DNA from: Chlorocebus sabaeus
Taxonomy: Eukaryota; Chordata; Mammalia; Primates; Cercopithecidae
Direction of reading: 5' to 3'
DNA: 64,000 bases
Assembly: GCF_047675955.1 (NCBI RefSeq)
Contig: NC_132931.1
Location: forward strand, 124,001-188,000
Both the position numbers and the translations under genes were made by a program. Of the stretch, positions 1 to 12,915 are shown one piece after another. Below the pieces are notes generated by a model. The model searched no databases and was not told where the DNA came from. It saw nothing but the letters and a program-made list of their open reading frames with translations. Position 1 is the stretch's first letter. Each line of letters opens with the position of its first letter.

Positions 1-3000
1 AATCTTTCTGAGAAACTGCTGCGTGTTCTGTTAACTCATCTCACAGAGTTACAGCTTTCCCCTCAAGAAGCCTTTCGGTAAGACTTTTCTTGTGGAATTT
101 GCAAAGTGATATTTGGAAGCCCATAGAGGGCTATGATGAAAAAGGAAATATCCTAAGATAAAAATTTAAAAGATGCTTTCTGAGAAACTGCTCTCCCTTC
201 TGTTAATTCATCCCACAGAGTTACAGCTTTCAAATCAAGAAGCCTTTCACTGAGACTGTTCTTGTGGAATTTGGAAAGTGATATTTGGAAGCCCATTGAG
301 GACAATGGTGAAAAAGAAAATATCTTCAGTTAAAAACATGAAAGAAGCTTTCTGAGAAACTGCTTTGTGTTCTGCTAATTCATCTCACAGAGTTACAGCT
401 TTCCCCTCAAGAAACCTTTCGCTAAGAGTGTTCTTGTGGAATTTGAAAAGTGATATTTGGAATCCCTGAGGGGGCAATGGTGAAAAAGGAAATATCTTCA
501 GTTAATAACAGGAAAGAAGCTTTCTGAGAAACTGTTTTGTGTTCTGATAATTCATATCACAGACTTACAGCTTTCCACTCATGAAGCCGTTCGCTAAGAC
601 TGTTTTGTGGAATTTGCAAAGTGATATTTGGAAGCCCTTAGAGGGTATGGTGAAAAAGGAAATTCCTAAGATAAAAACTGGAAAGAAGCTTTCTGAGAAA
701 ATGCTTTGTGTTCTGTTAATTCACCTCACAGAGTTACAGCTTTCCCCACAAGAAGTGGTTCGCTAAGATTGTTCTTGTGGAATTTGCAAAGTGATATTTG
801 GAAGCCCTTAGAGGGCAATGGTGAAAAAGGAAACATATTCAGTTAAAAACTGGAATGAAGCTTTCTGAGAAACTACTTTGTGTTCTGTTAATTCTTCTGA
901 CAGAGCTACAGCTTTCCCCTCAAGAAGCCTTCCGCTAAGACTGTTCTTGTGGAATTTGCAAAGTGATATTTGGAAGCCCATAGAGGGCTATGGTGAAAAA
1001 GGAATTATCTTAAGATAAAAACTGAAAAGAAGTTTTCTGAGAAACTGCTCTTTGTTCTGTTAATTCATCGCACAATTTACAGCTTTCCCATCAAGAAGCA
1101 TTTCGCTAAGACTGTTCTTGTGGAATTTGGAAAGTGATATTCAGAAGCCCATAGAGGGAAAAGGTGAAAAAGTAAATATCTTCAGTTAAAAACAGGAAAG
1201 AAGCTTTCTGAGAAACTTCTTTGTGCTCTATTAATTCATCTCACAGAGTTACAGCTTTCCCCTCAAGAAGCCTTTCGCTAAGACCGTTCTTGTGGAATTT
1301 GAAAAGTGATATTTGGAAGCCCTTAGAAGGCAATGGTGAAAAAGGAAATATCTTCAGTTAAAAACTGAAAAGAAGCTTTCTGAGAAACTGCTTTTGTTTT
1401 CCTAATTCACCTCACAGAGTTACAGCTTTCCCCTAAAGAACCCTTTCGCTAAGACTGTTCTTGTGGAATTTGCAAAGTGATATTTGGAAGCCCATGGAGG
1501 GCAATGGTGAAAAAGAAAATATCTTCAGTTGAAAACTGAGAAGAAGCTTTCTGAGAAATTGCACTCTGTTCTGTTAATTCATCTCACAGAGTTAAAGCTT
1601 TCCCCTCAAGAAGCCTTTTGGTTAGTCTCTTCCTGTGGAATTTGCAAAGTGATATTTGGAAGCCCATAGAGGGCTATGGTGAAAAAGGAAATATCCTAAG
1701 ATAAAAACTGAAAAGAAGCTTTCTGAGAAACTGCTCTCTGTTCTGTTAATTCATCTCACAGAGTTACAGCTTTCCCATCAAGAAGCCTTTCGCTAAGACT
1801 GTTCTTGTGGAATTTGGAAAGTGATGTTTGGAAGCCCTTTGAGGGCTATGGTGAAAAAGGAAATATCTTCAGTAAAAAACGTGAAAGAAGCTTTCTGAGA
1901 AACTGCTTTGGTTCTGTTAATTCTTCTCACAGAGTTACAGCTTTCCCCTCAAGAAGCCTTTCGCTAAGACTGTTCTTGTGAAATTTGTAAACTGATATTT
2001 GGTAGCCCTTGGAGGGCAATGATGAAAAAGGCAATATCTTCACTTAAAACTTGGAAAGAAGCTTTCTGAGAAACTACTTTTTGTTCTGTTATTTCTTCTC
2101 ACAGAGATACAGCTTTCCCATCAAGAAACCTTTCGCTATGACTGTTCTTTTGGAATTTGCAAGGTGATATTTGGAAGCCCTTAGAGGGCAATGGTGAAAT
2201 AGGAAATATCTTCAGTTAAAAACTGAAAAGAAGCTTTCTGAGAAACTGCATTCTGTTCTGTTTATTCATCTCACAGAGTTACAGCTTTCCCCTCAAGAAG
2301 CCTTTTGCTAAGACGGTTCTTGTGGAATTTCGAAAGTGATATTTGGAAGCCCTTAGAGGTCTATGGTGAAAAAGGAAATATCCTAAGATAAAAACTGAAA
2401 AAGAATCTTTCTGAGAAACTGCTCTCTGTTCTGTTAATTCATGTCACAGAGTAACAGCTTTCCCATCAAGAAGCCTTTCGCTGAGACTCTTCTTGTGGAA
2501 TTTCGAAAGTGATATTTGGAAGACCTTAGAGGGCAATGGTGAAAAAGGAAATATCTTCAGTTACAAACTGGAAAGAAGCTTTCTGAGATACTGCTTTGTG
2601 TTCTGTTAATTGATCTCACAGAGTTAGAGCTTTCCCCACAAGAAGCCTTTCGCTAAGACTTTTCTTGTGGAATTTGCAATGTGATATTTGGAAGACAATT
2701 GAGGGCTATGGTGAAAAACAAATATCCTAAGATAAAACCTGAAAAGAAACTTTCTGAGAAACTGCTCTCTGTTCTGTTAATTCATCTCAGAGTGTAACAG
2801 CTTTCTCATCAAGAAGCCTTTCACTAAGACTGTTCTTGTGTAATTTCAAAAGTGATATTTGGAAGCCCATAGAAGGCTATGGTGAAAAAGGAAATATCTT
2901 CAGTTAAAAACTGAAAAGAAGCTTTCTGAGAAACTGCTGTGTGCTCTGTTAATTCATCTCTCAGAATTACACCTTTCCCCTCAAGAAGGCTTTCACTAAG

Positions 3001-3493
3001 ACTGTTCTTGTGGAATTTGCAAAGTGATATTTGGAAGCCCTTAGAGGGCAATGATGAAAAAGGAAATATCTTCAGTTAAAAACTGGAAAGAACCTTTCTG
3101 AGAAACTGCTGTGTGTTCTGCTAATTCATCTCACAGAGTTACAGCTTTCCCCACAAGAAGCCTTTCGTTAAGACTGTTCTTGTGGAATATGGAAAGTGAT
3201 ATTTGGAAGCCCATAGAGGGCAATAGTGAAAAAGGAAATACCTTCAGTTAAATCTTGGAAAGAAACTTTCTGAGAAACTGCTCTGTGTTCTGTTAATTCT
3301 TCTCACAGAGTCACACCTTTCCCCTCAAAAAGCCTTTCGCTAAGACTGTTCTTGTGGAATTTGCAAAGTGATATTTGGGAGCCCTTAGAGGGCAATGGTG
3401 AAAAAGAAAATATCTTCAGTTAAAAACTGAAAAGAAGCTATCTGAGAAACTGCACTCCGTTCTGTTAATTCATCTCACAGAGTTACAGCTTTC
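1..3493 (+). repeat. alpha satellite, left arm, block 1
   Basis: Tandem monomers of about 171 bp. The landmark GTGATATTTGGAAG recurs every 170-172 bases (near 107, 279, 449, 621, 790 and 963). The + strand reads in the usual consensus direction: TTTCTGAGAAACTGC, then TCACAGAGTTACAG, then CTATGGTGAAAAAGGAA. Two monomer variants are mixed, one with CCTAAGATAAAAACTGAAAAG and one with CTTCAGTTAAAAACTGGAAAG. The first variant recurs at irregular gaps of two to four monomers, so no clean higher-order unit is obvious. The block ends at the GCTTTC target site of the solo LTR. Short open frames here are satellite shadows. Confidence 0.95.
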
Positions 3494-3601
3494 TATCCTG
3501 GTCCACGGGATCTTCGAAGCAGGCCCTGGAGTAGGGAGTGGGAATTTGGGGAACAAGAGACACGAGAAATGGAGACAAGACAGTGCTCTGATCAAGTCTC
3601 G

Positions 3602-3632
3602 TTTAATGGTGCTAATGCAGTGCCTTATATAC
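3602..3632 (-). promoter_or_regulatory. LTR core promoter and polyadenylation signal
   Basis: On the - strand a TATA-like TATATAAGG lies at about 3623-3631, and ATTAAA (3602-3607), a common poly(A) signal variant, follows about 20 bases downstream. This order (TATA, then poly(A) signal close to the R region) is normal for short betaretroviral LTRs. Activity is not shown by sequence. Confidence 0.6.
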
Positions 3633-3716
3633 ACTTGGAGAGGAAGGGGTTGGGCCAAGGTGGAAATGATCTTATTTCGGAGGGGGTGGCCAGGCAGGTT
3701 TCGGTTTCAACGGTCG

Positions 3717-3810
3717 GACGTCATGTTGCGCCTGCGCTATAAAGTAACAATTTTCACACGCGTGGGAAAGATGGGTGAAGAAGAAGCAGGAAGAGCGCCA
3801 TCTTGTGTGA
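3717..3810 (-). promoter_or_regulatory. LTR U3 enhancer-like motifs (CRE, NRF1-like, YY1-like)
   Basis: Within U3 there is a CRE-like TGACGTC (3717-3723), an NRF1-like GCGC/TGCGC palindromic stretch just beside it (about 3728-3737), and an AAGATGGCG block matching the YY1 consensus near 3797-3806. All lie upstream of the TATA box on the - strand. These are motif matches by eye only. Confidence 0.4.
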
Positions 3811-3931
3811 GGTATTTAATACAGGGGAAAAAGACAAATCTAGGAAGGAGGTGAGAGGTGGAAATGAATAGCGCTCAGGCATTTAATCATCAATAATTAC
3901 TCGCTATGGCCGGGGCGCGCAGCTCCGGACA

Positions 3932-6900
3932 GCTTTCCCCTCAAGAACCCTTTCGCTAAGTCTCTCCTTGTGGAGTTTGCAAAGTGATATTTGGAAGCTC
4001 ATAGAGGGCTATGGTAAAAAAGGAATTATCCTAAGATAAAAACTGAAAAGAAGCTTTCTGAGAAACTGCTGTGTGCTCTGTTAATTCATCTCACAGAATT
4101 ACACCTTTCCCCTCAAGAAGCCTTTCGCTAAGACTGTTCTTGTGGAATTTGGAAAGTGATATATGGAAGCCCATAGAGGGAAATGGTGAAAAAGGAAATA
4201 TCTTCAATTAAAAACTGGAAAGAACATTCTGAGAAACTGCTTTGTGTTCTGTCAATGCATCTCACATAGTTACAGCTTTCCCCTGAAGAAGCCTTTCGCT
4301 AATTGTGTTCTTGTGGAATTTGAAAAGTGATATTTGGAAGCCCATAGAGGGCAATGGAGAAAAAAAAAATGTCTTCAGTTAAAAACTGGAAAGAAGGTTT
4401 CTGAGAAACTGCTTTGTGTTCCGCTAATTCATCTCACAGAGTTACAGCTTTCCTATCAAGAAGCCTTTAGCTAAGACTGTTCTTGTGGAATTTACAAAGT
4501 GTTATTTGGAAGTTCATAGATGGCAATGTTGGAAAAGGAAATATCTTCAGTTAAAAACTGGAAAGAAGCTTTCTGAGAAACTGTTCTCTGTACTGTTAAT
4601 TCATCTCACAGAGTTACACCTTTCCCCTCAAGAAGCCTTTCGCTAAGACTGTTCTTCTGGTGTTTGTAAAGTGATATTTGGAAGCTGATAGAAGGCAATG
4701 CTGAAAAAGGAAATATCTATCTTCAATTAAAACCTGGAAAGAAGCTTTCTGAGAAACTGCTGTGTGCTCTGTTAATTCATCTCACAGAAATACACCTTTC
4801 CCCTCAAGAAGGCTTTCACTAAGACTGTTCTTGGGGAATTTGCAAAGTGATATTTGGAAGCCCATACAGGGCAATGGTGAAAAGGAAATATCTTCAGATA
4901 AAAACTGGAAAGAACCTTTCTGAGAAACTGCTGTGTGTTCTATTAATTCAGCTCACAGAGTCACACCTTTCCCCTCAAGAAGCCTTTCGCTAAGACTGTT
5001 CTTGTGGAATTTGCAAAGTGATATTTTCAAGCCCTTTGAGGGCTACGGTGAAAAAGGAAATACCCTAAGATAAAGACTGAAAAGAAGTTTTCTTAGAAAC
5101 TGCTCTCTGTTCTATTAATTCACCTCACAGAGTTACAGCTTTCCCATCGAGAAGCTTTTCGCTAAGACTCTTCTTGTGGAATTTCCTAAGTGATATTTGG
5201 AATCCCATAGAAGGCAATGGTGAAAAAGGAAATATCTTCAGTAAAGAACTGGAAAGAAGCTTTCTGAGAAACTGCTTTGTGTTCCGTTAATTCTTCTCAC
5301 AGAGTTACAGCTTTCCCCTAAAGAAGTCTTTCGCTAAGACTGTTCTTGTGGAATTTGGAAAGTGATATTTGGAAGCCCATAGAGGGCAATGGTGAAAAAG
5401 GAAATATCCTCAGATAAAAACTGTGAAGAAGCTTTCTGAGAAACTGCGCTCTCTTCTGTTAATTCATCTCACGGAGAAACAACTTCCCGATCAAGAAGAC
5501 TTTCGCTAAGATTGTTCTTGTGGAATTTGGAAAGTGATATTTGGAACACCTTAGAGGTCAATGGTGAAAAAGGAAGTATCTTTAGTTAAAAACTGGAAAG
5601 AAGCTTTCTGAGAAACTGCTTTGTCTTCTGTTAATTGATCTCACAGAGTTAGAGCGTTCCCCACAAGAAGCCTTTCGCTAAGACTCTTCTTGTGGAATTT
5701 GCCAGGTGATATTTGGCAGCCAATTGAGGGCTATGGTGAAAAAGGAAATATCTTCTGTTAAAAAATGAAAAGAAGCTTTCGGAGAAACTGCTTTGAGTTC
5801 TGTTAATACATCTCACAGTGTTACAGCTTTCCCCTCAAGAAGTCGTTTGCTAGGACTGTTCTTGTGGAATTTGCAAAGTGATATTTGGAAGCCCATAGAG
5901 GGCAATGGTGAAAAAGGAAATATCTTCGGTTAAAAACTGGAAAGAAGTTTTCTGAGAAACTTCTATGTGTTCTCTTAATTCATCTCACAGAGTTACAGCT
6001 TTCCGTTCAAGAAGCCTTTCGCTGAGACTGCTCTTGTGGAATTTCCAAAGTGATATTTGGAAGCCCATAGAGGGCTATGGTGAAAAAGGAAATATCTTCA
6101 GTTAAAAACTGGAAAGAAGCCGTCTGAGAAACTCGTCTGTGTTCTGTTAATTCATCTCACAGACTTACAGCTTTACCGTCAATAAGCCTTTCATTAAGGC
6201 TCTTCTTGTGGAATTTGAAAAGTGATAATTGGAAGCCCATAGAAGGCACTGGTGAAAAAGGAAGTATCCTAAGAGAAAAACTGAAAAAAAGCTTTCCGAG
6301 AAACTGCTTTATGTTCTGTTAATTCATCTCACAGAGTTACAGCTTTCCCCTCAAGAAGTTTTGTGCTAATACTGTTCTTGTGGAATTTACAAAGTGATAG
6401 TTGGAAGCCCATAGAGGGCTATGGTGAAAAAGGAAATATCCTATGATAAAAACTGAAAAGGAGATTTCTGAGAAACTGCTTTGTGTTCTATTAATTTATC
6501 TCACAGAGTTACAGCTTTAAGCTCCAGAAGCCTTTCGCTAAGACTGTTCTTGTAGAATTTGCAAAGTGATATTTGGAAGCCCATAGAGGGCTATGGTGAA
6601 AAAGGAAATATCTTCAGTTAAAAACTGGAAAGACGATTTCTGAGAAACTGCTCTGTGTTCGGATAATTCTATTCACAGAGTTACAGCTTTCCTTCAAGGA
6701 GCCTTTCGCTAAGACTGTTCTTGTGGAATTTGCAAAGTGATAGTTGGAAACCCACAGAGGGCAACGGTGAAAAAAGAATTATATTCCGTTAAAAACCGGA
6801 AAGAAGCTTTCTGACAAACAGCTTTGTGTTCTGTTAATTCATCTCACAGAGTTAGAGCTTTCCCTTCAAGAAGCCTTTCGCTACGACTATTCCTGTGGAA

Positions 6901-9900
6901 TTTGCAAAGTGATATTTGGAAGCCCATAGAGGGCTATGGTGAAAAGGAAATATCCCAAGATAAAAACTGAAAAGAAGCTTTCTTAGAAACTGCTTTGTGT
7001 TCTGTTAATTCTTCACACAGTGTTACAGCTTTCCCCTCAAGAAGCCTTTCGCTAAGACTGTTCTTGTGGAATTTGCAAAGTGATATTGGGAAGCCCATAG
7101 AGGGCTGTGGTGAAAAAGAAAATATCCTAATATGAAAACTGAAAAGAAGCTTTCTGAGAAGCTGTTTTGTGTACTGTTAATTCTACTCACGGAGTTACAG
7201 CTTTCCCCTAAGGAAGCCTTTCGCTAAGACTGTTCTTGTGGAATTTGTACAGTGATATTTGGAAGCCCATAGAGGACTATGGTGAAAAAGGAAATATTCT
7301 AAGATAAAAACCGAAAAGAAGTTTTCTGAGAAACTGCTTTGTGTTCTGTTAATTCATCTCACAGAGTTACAGCTTTCCCCTTAAGAAGCCTTTCGCTAAG
7401 ACTGCTCTTGTGTAATTTGCAAAGTGATATTTGGAAGCCCATAGGGGGCTCTGGAGAAAAAGGAAGTATTCTAAGATAAAAAAAAAAAGGAAGCTTTCTG
7501 AGTAACTGCTTTGTGTTCTGTTAATTCATCTCACAGAGTTACAGCTTTCCCCTCAAGAAGACTTTCGCTAAGACTGTTCTTGTGGAATTTCCAAAGTGAT
7601 ATTTGTAAGAGAAATGGAGGGCTATGATAAAATTGGAAATATCTTCTGTTAAAAACACTTAAGAAGCTTTCTGAGAAACTGCTTTGTGTTCTGTAATTCA
7701 TCTCACAGAGTTACAGCTTCCCCCTCAAGAAGTCTTTCACTGAGACTGTTCTTGTGGAATTTGCAAAGTGATATTTGGAAGCCCATAGAGGGCTAAGGTG
7801 AAAAAGGAAATATCCTGAGATAAAAACAGAAAAGAAGCTTTCTGAGAAACGGCTTTGTGTTCTGTTAATGCATCTCACAGCATTACAGCTTTCAACTAAA
7901 GAACATTTCGCTACGACTGTTCTTGAGGAATTTGCAAAGTGATATTTGGAGGCCCATAGAGGGCTATGGTGAAAATGGAAATATCCTAAGATAAAAACTG
8001 AAAAGAGGCTTTCTGTGAAAGTGCTTTGTCTTCTGTTAATTCATCTCACAGTGTTACAGCTTTCCCCTCAAGAAACCTTTCGCTGAGACTGTTCTTGTGG
8101 AATTTGCAAATTATATTTTGAAGACCATAGAGAGCAATGGTGGAAAAGGAAATATCTTTCGTTAAAAACTGGAAGGAAGATTTCTGAGAAACTGCTTTGC
8201 GTTCTGTTCATTCATGTCACAGAGTTACAGCTTTTCCCTCAAGAAGCCTTTCGATAATACTGTTGTTGTGGAATTTGTAAAGTGATATTTAGACGCCCAT
8301 AGAAGGCTATGGTGAAATAGGAAATATCCTAAGATAAAAACACAAAAGAAACTTTCTGAGAAACTGCTTTGTTTTCTGCTAATTCAACTCACAGAGTAAC
8401 AGCTTTCCCCTCAAGAAGCCTTTCGTTAAGACTGTTCTTGTGAAATTTGCAAAGTGATATTTGGAAGCCCATAGAGGTCTATGGTGAAAAAAAATTATCT
8501 TCCGTTAAAAACTGGAAAGAACCATTCTGAGAAACTTTTTTGTGTTCTGTTAATTTGTCTCACAGAGCTACAGCCTTCCTCTGAATAAGCCATTCGTTAA
8601 GACTCTTCTTGAGGAATTTGCAAAGTGATATTTGGAAGCCCATAGAGGGCTATGGTGAAAAAGGAAATATCTTCCGTTAAAAACAGGAAAGAAGCTTTCT
8701 GAGAAATTGCTTTGTGTTCTGTTAATTCATCTCACAGTGTTACGGCTTTCCCTTCAAGTAGCCGTTCGCTAAGACTGTTCTTGTGGAATTTGGAAAGTCA
8801 TATTTGGAAGCCTCTAAAGGGCTATGGTGAAAAAGGAAATATCCTAAGATAAAAACTGAAAAGAACCTTTCTGAGAAACTGCTATGTGTTCTGTTAATAA
8901 ATCTTATAGGGTTACAGCTTTCCCCTCAAAAAACCTTTAGCTAAGACTCTTCTTGTGGAATTTGCAAAGTGAAATTTGGAAGCAAATAGAGGGCGATGGT
9001 GAAAGAGGAAATATCTCCCGATAAAAACTGGAAAGAAGACTACAGAGATACTGCTTTGTGCCCTGTTAATGCATCTCACAGAGGTACAGCTTTCCCCTCA
9101 AGAAGCCTTTCGCTAATACTGTTCTTGTGGAATTTGCAAAGTGATATTTGGAAGCCCATAGAGGGTTCTGGTGAAAAAGGAAATATCTACCGTTAAAAAC
9201 TGGAAAAAAGCTTTCGGAGAAACTGCTTTGTGTTCTGTTATTTCATCTCACAGAGTTACAGCTTTCCACTAATGAAGCCTTTCGCTAAGAATGTTCTTGT
9301 GGAACTTGCAAAGTGATATTTGGAAGCCCTTAGAGTGCTATGGTGGAAAAGGAAATATCCTCCGTTAAAAACTGGAAAGAAAATTTCTCAGAAACTGCTT
9401 TGTGTTCTGTTAATTCAGGTCATAGAATTACAGCTTTACCCTCAAGAAACCTTTCGCTAAGACTGTTCTTGTGGAATTTTCAAAGTGATATTTGGAAGCC
9501 CATAGACGGTTATGGTGAAAACGGAATTATCGTAAGATAAAAACTGAAAAGAAGCTTTCTGCGAAACTGCTTTGTGTTCTGTTAATTCTTCTCACAGTGT
9601 TACAGCTTTCCCCTCAAGAAGCCTTTAAATAAGACTGTTCTTGTGGAATTTGCAAAGTGATATTTGGAAACCCATAGAGGGCTATGGTGAAAAAGGTAAT
9701 ATCTACCGTTTAAAACTGGAAAGAAGCTTTCTGAGAAACTGCTTTGTGTTCTGTTAATTCATCTCACAAAGCTACAGCTTTCCCCTCAAGAAACCTTTCC
9801 CTAAGACTGTTCTTGTGGAATTTGCAAAGCGAAATTTGGAAGCAAATTGAGGGCTATGATGAAAAAGTAAATATCTTCCGTTAAAAACTGGAAAGAAGAC

Positions 9901-12900
9901 GTCTGAGAAACTGGTTTGTGTCCTGTTAATTCATCTCACAGAGTTAGAGCTTTCACCTCGAGAAGCCTTTCGCTAAGACTGTTCTTGTGGAATTTGCAAA
10001 GTGATATTAGGAAGCCCGTAGAGGGCTATGGTGAAAAAGGAAATATCTTCCGTTAAAAACTGGAAAGAAGCTTTCTGAGAAATTGCTTTGTGTTCTGTCA
10101 ATTCATCTCAAAGAGTTACAGCTTTCCCCTCAAGAAGCCTTTCGCTAAGACTGTTCTTGTGGAATTGGCAAAGTGATATTTGGAAGCCCATAGAGGGCTA
10201 TGGTGTAAAAGGAAATATCTTCCGTTAAAAACTGGAAAGAAGCTATCTGAGAAACTGCTTCGGTGTTCTGTTAATTCATCTTACAGAGTTACAGCTTTCC
10301 CTTCAAGAAACCTTTCGCTAAGACTGTTCTTGTGGAATTTGCATAGTAATATTTGGAAGCCCATAGAGGGCTATGGGGAAAAAGGAAATATCTTCCGTTA
10401 AACAGTGGAAAGAGGCTTTCTGAGAAACTCCTTTGTGTTCTGTTAATTCATCTCACAGAGTTACAGCTTTCACCTCAAGAAGCCTTTCACTAAGACTGTT
10501 CTTGTGGAATTGGCAAAGTGATATTTGGAAGCCCATAGAGGGCTATGGTGAAAAAGGAAATATCTTCCGTTAAAAACTGGAAAGAAGCTTTCTGAGAAAC
10601 TGCTATGTTTTCTGTTAACTCATCTCACAGAGTTACATCTTACCCTTCAAGGAGCCTTTCGCTAAGGCTGTTCTTGTGGAATTGGCAAAGTGATATTTGG
10701 AAGCCCTCAGAAGGCTATGGGGAAAAACGAAATATCTTCCGTTAAAAACTGGAAAGAAGCTTTCTGAGAAACTGCTTTGTGTTCTGTTAATTCATCTCAC
10801 AGAGTTACATCTTTCCCTTCAAGAAGCCTTTCGCTAAGGCCGTTCTTGTGGAATTGGCAAAGTGATATTTGGAAGCCCATAGAGGGCTATGGGGAAAAAG
10901 GAAATATCTTCAGTTAAAAACTGGAAAGAAGCTGTCTGAGAAACTGCTTTTTGTTCTGTTAATTCATCTCACAGAGTTACATCTTTCCCTTCAGGAAGCC
11001 TTTCGCTAAGGCTGTTCTTTTGTAATTGGCAAAGTGATATTTGGAAGCCCATAGAGGGCTATGGTGAAAAAGGAAATATCTTCAGTTAAAAACTGGAAAG
11101 AAGCTTTCTGAGAAACTGCTTTGTGTTCTCTTAATTCATCTCAGAGAGTTACAGCTTTCCCCTCAAGAAGCCTTTCGTTATGACTGTTCTTGTGGAATTT
11201 GCAAAGTGATATTTGGAAGCCCGTAGAGGTCTATGGTGAAAAAAAAAATATCTTCCGTTAAAAACTGGAAAGAACCATTCTGAGAAACTGCTTTATGTTC
11301 TCTTAATTTGTCTCACAGAGCTACTGCTTTCCTCTGAAGAAACCATTCATTAAGGCTCTTCTTGAGGAATTTGCAAAGTGATATTTGAAAGCCCATAGAG
11401 GGCTATGGTGAAAAAGGAAATATCTTCCGTTAAAAAGAGGAAAGAAGCTTTCTGAGAAATTGCTTTGTGTACTGTTAATTCATCTCACAGTGTTAGGGCT
11501 TTCCCTTCAAGTAGCCGTTCGCTAAGACTGTTCTTGTGGAATTTGGAAAGTCATATTTGGAAGCCTCTAAAGGGCTATGGTGGAAAAGGAAATATCCTAA
11601 GATAAAAACTGAAAAGAAGCTTTCTGAGAATCTGCTATATGTTCTGTTAATTCATCCCACAGGGTTACAGCCTACCCCTCAAAAAACCTTTCGCTAAGAC
11701 TCTTCTTGTGGAAATTGCAAAGTGAAATTTGGAAGCAAATAGAGGGCTATGGTGAAAGAGGAAATATCTCCCAATAAAAACTGGAAAGAAGACTTCTGAC
11801 ATATGGCTTTGTGCCCTGTTAATTCATCTCACAGAGTTACAGCTTTCCCCTCAAGAAGCCTTTCGCTAAGACTGTTCTTGTGGAATTTGCAAAGTGATAT
11901 TTGGAAGCCCATAGAGGGCTCTGGTGAAAAAGGAAATATCTACCGTTAAAAACTGGAAAAAGGCTTTCGGAGAAACTGCTTTGTGTTGTGTTAATTCATC
12001 TCACAGAGTTACAGCTTTCCACAAAAGAAGCCTTTCGCTAACACTGTTCTTGTGGAATTTACAATGTGATATTTGGAAGCCCATAGAGGGCTATGGTGAA
12101 AAAGGAAATATCTTCCGTTAAAAACTGAAAAAGAAGCTTTCTGCGAAACCGCTTTGTGTTCTGTTAATTCATCTCAAAGTGTTACAGCTTTCCCCTCAAG
12201 AAGCCTTTAACTAAGACTGTTCCTGTGGAATTTGCATAGTGATATTTGGAAGCCCATAGAGGGCTATGGTAAAAAAGGAAATATCTTCCGTTAAACAGTG
12301 GAAAGAAGCTTTCTGAGAAACTGCTTTGTGTTCTGTTAATTCATCTCACAGAGTTACAGCTTTCCCATCAAGAAGCCTTTCACTAAGACTGTTCTTGTGG
12401 AATTTGCCAAGTAATATTTGGAAGCCCATAGAGGGCTATGGTGAAAAAGGAAATATCTTCCGTTAAAAACTGGAAAGAAGCTTTCTGAGAAACTGCTTTG
12501 TGTTCTCTTAATTCATCTCACAGAGTTACATCTTTCCCTTCAAGAAGCCTTTCGCTAAGGCTGTTCTTGTGGAATTGGCAAAGTGATATTTGGAAGCCCA
12601 TAGAGGGCTATGGGGAAAAAGGAAATATCTTCCGTTAAAAACTGGAAAGAAGCTTTCTGAGAAACTGCTTTGTGTCCTGTTAATTCATCTCACAGAGTTA
12701 CATCTTTCCCTTCAAGAAGCCTTTCGCTAAGGCCGTTCTTGTGGAATTGGCAAAGTGATATTTGGAAGCCCATAGAGGGCTATGGTGAAAAAGGAAATAT
12801 CTTCCGTTAAAAACTGGAAAGAAGCTTTCTGAGAAACTGCTTTGTGTTCTGTTAATTCATCTCACCGAGTTACATCTTTCCCTTCAAGAAGACTTTCGCT

Positions 12901-12915
12901 AAGGCTGTTCTTTTG
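3932..12915 (+). repeat. alpha satellite, left arm, block 2
   Basis: Continuation of the + direction array, about 52 monomers. From about 8 kb onward the dominant variant is CTTCCGTTAAAAACTGG in place of the CTTCAGTTAAAAACTGG common before it. Neighbouring monomers at 9.9-12.9 kb look unusually alike, with repeated TTACATCTTTCCCTTCAAG and GGAATTGGCAAAG variants, which suggests recent local homogenisation. Blocks of several monomers recur at multi-kilobase offsets (see findings). The A/B-box position carries the pJ-alpha motif (for example CTATGGTGAAAAAGGAA at 10026-10042), and no CENP-B box was seen. Confidence 0.95.

Larger units (their letters stand above)
3494..3931 (-). mobile_element. 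solo LTR of a class II (betaretrovirus-like) endogenous retrovirus
   Basis: A 438-bp unique, GC-richer sequence interrupts a monomer and is flanked by the 6-bp direct repeat GCTTTC (3488-3493 and 3932-3937). Read on the - strand it starts TGTCCGGAGC and ends GGACCAGGATA. The termini form the inverted repeat TGTCC...GGACA, with one change at the last CA (now TA). A 6-bp target duplication is usual for ERVK-type elements. No internal viral sequence remains, so this is a recombined solo LTR. The TGTCCGGAGC start suggests a simian type D-like family, but that identity is only a guess. The two short frames crossing it have no coding support. Confidence 0.85.

Noticed and set aside
581..3051. Short open frames repeated through the left arm on both strands
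   Set aside because: They recur with the 171-bp monomer, share the same peptide in copy after copy (such as NLQSDIWKP), and have no start context or homology. They are satellite shadows.
3546..3854. 102-residue + strand frame in the unique insert
   Set aside because: The insert has LTR ends, a 6-bp target duplication, and TATA plus poly(A) signals on the other strand. The frame is chance.
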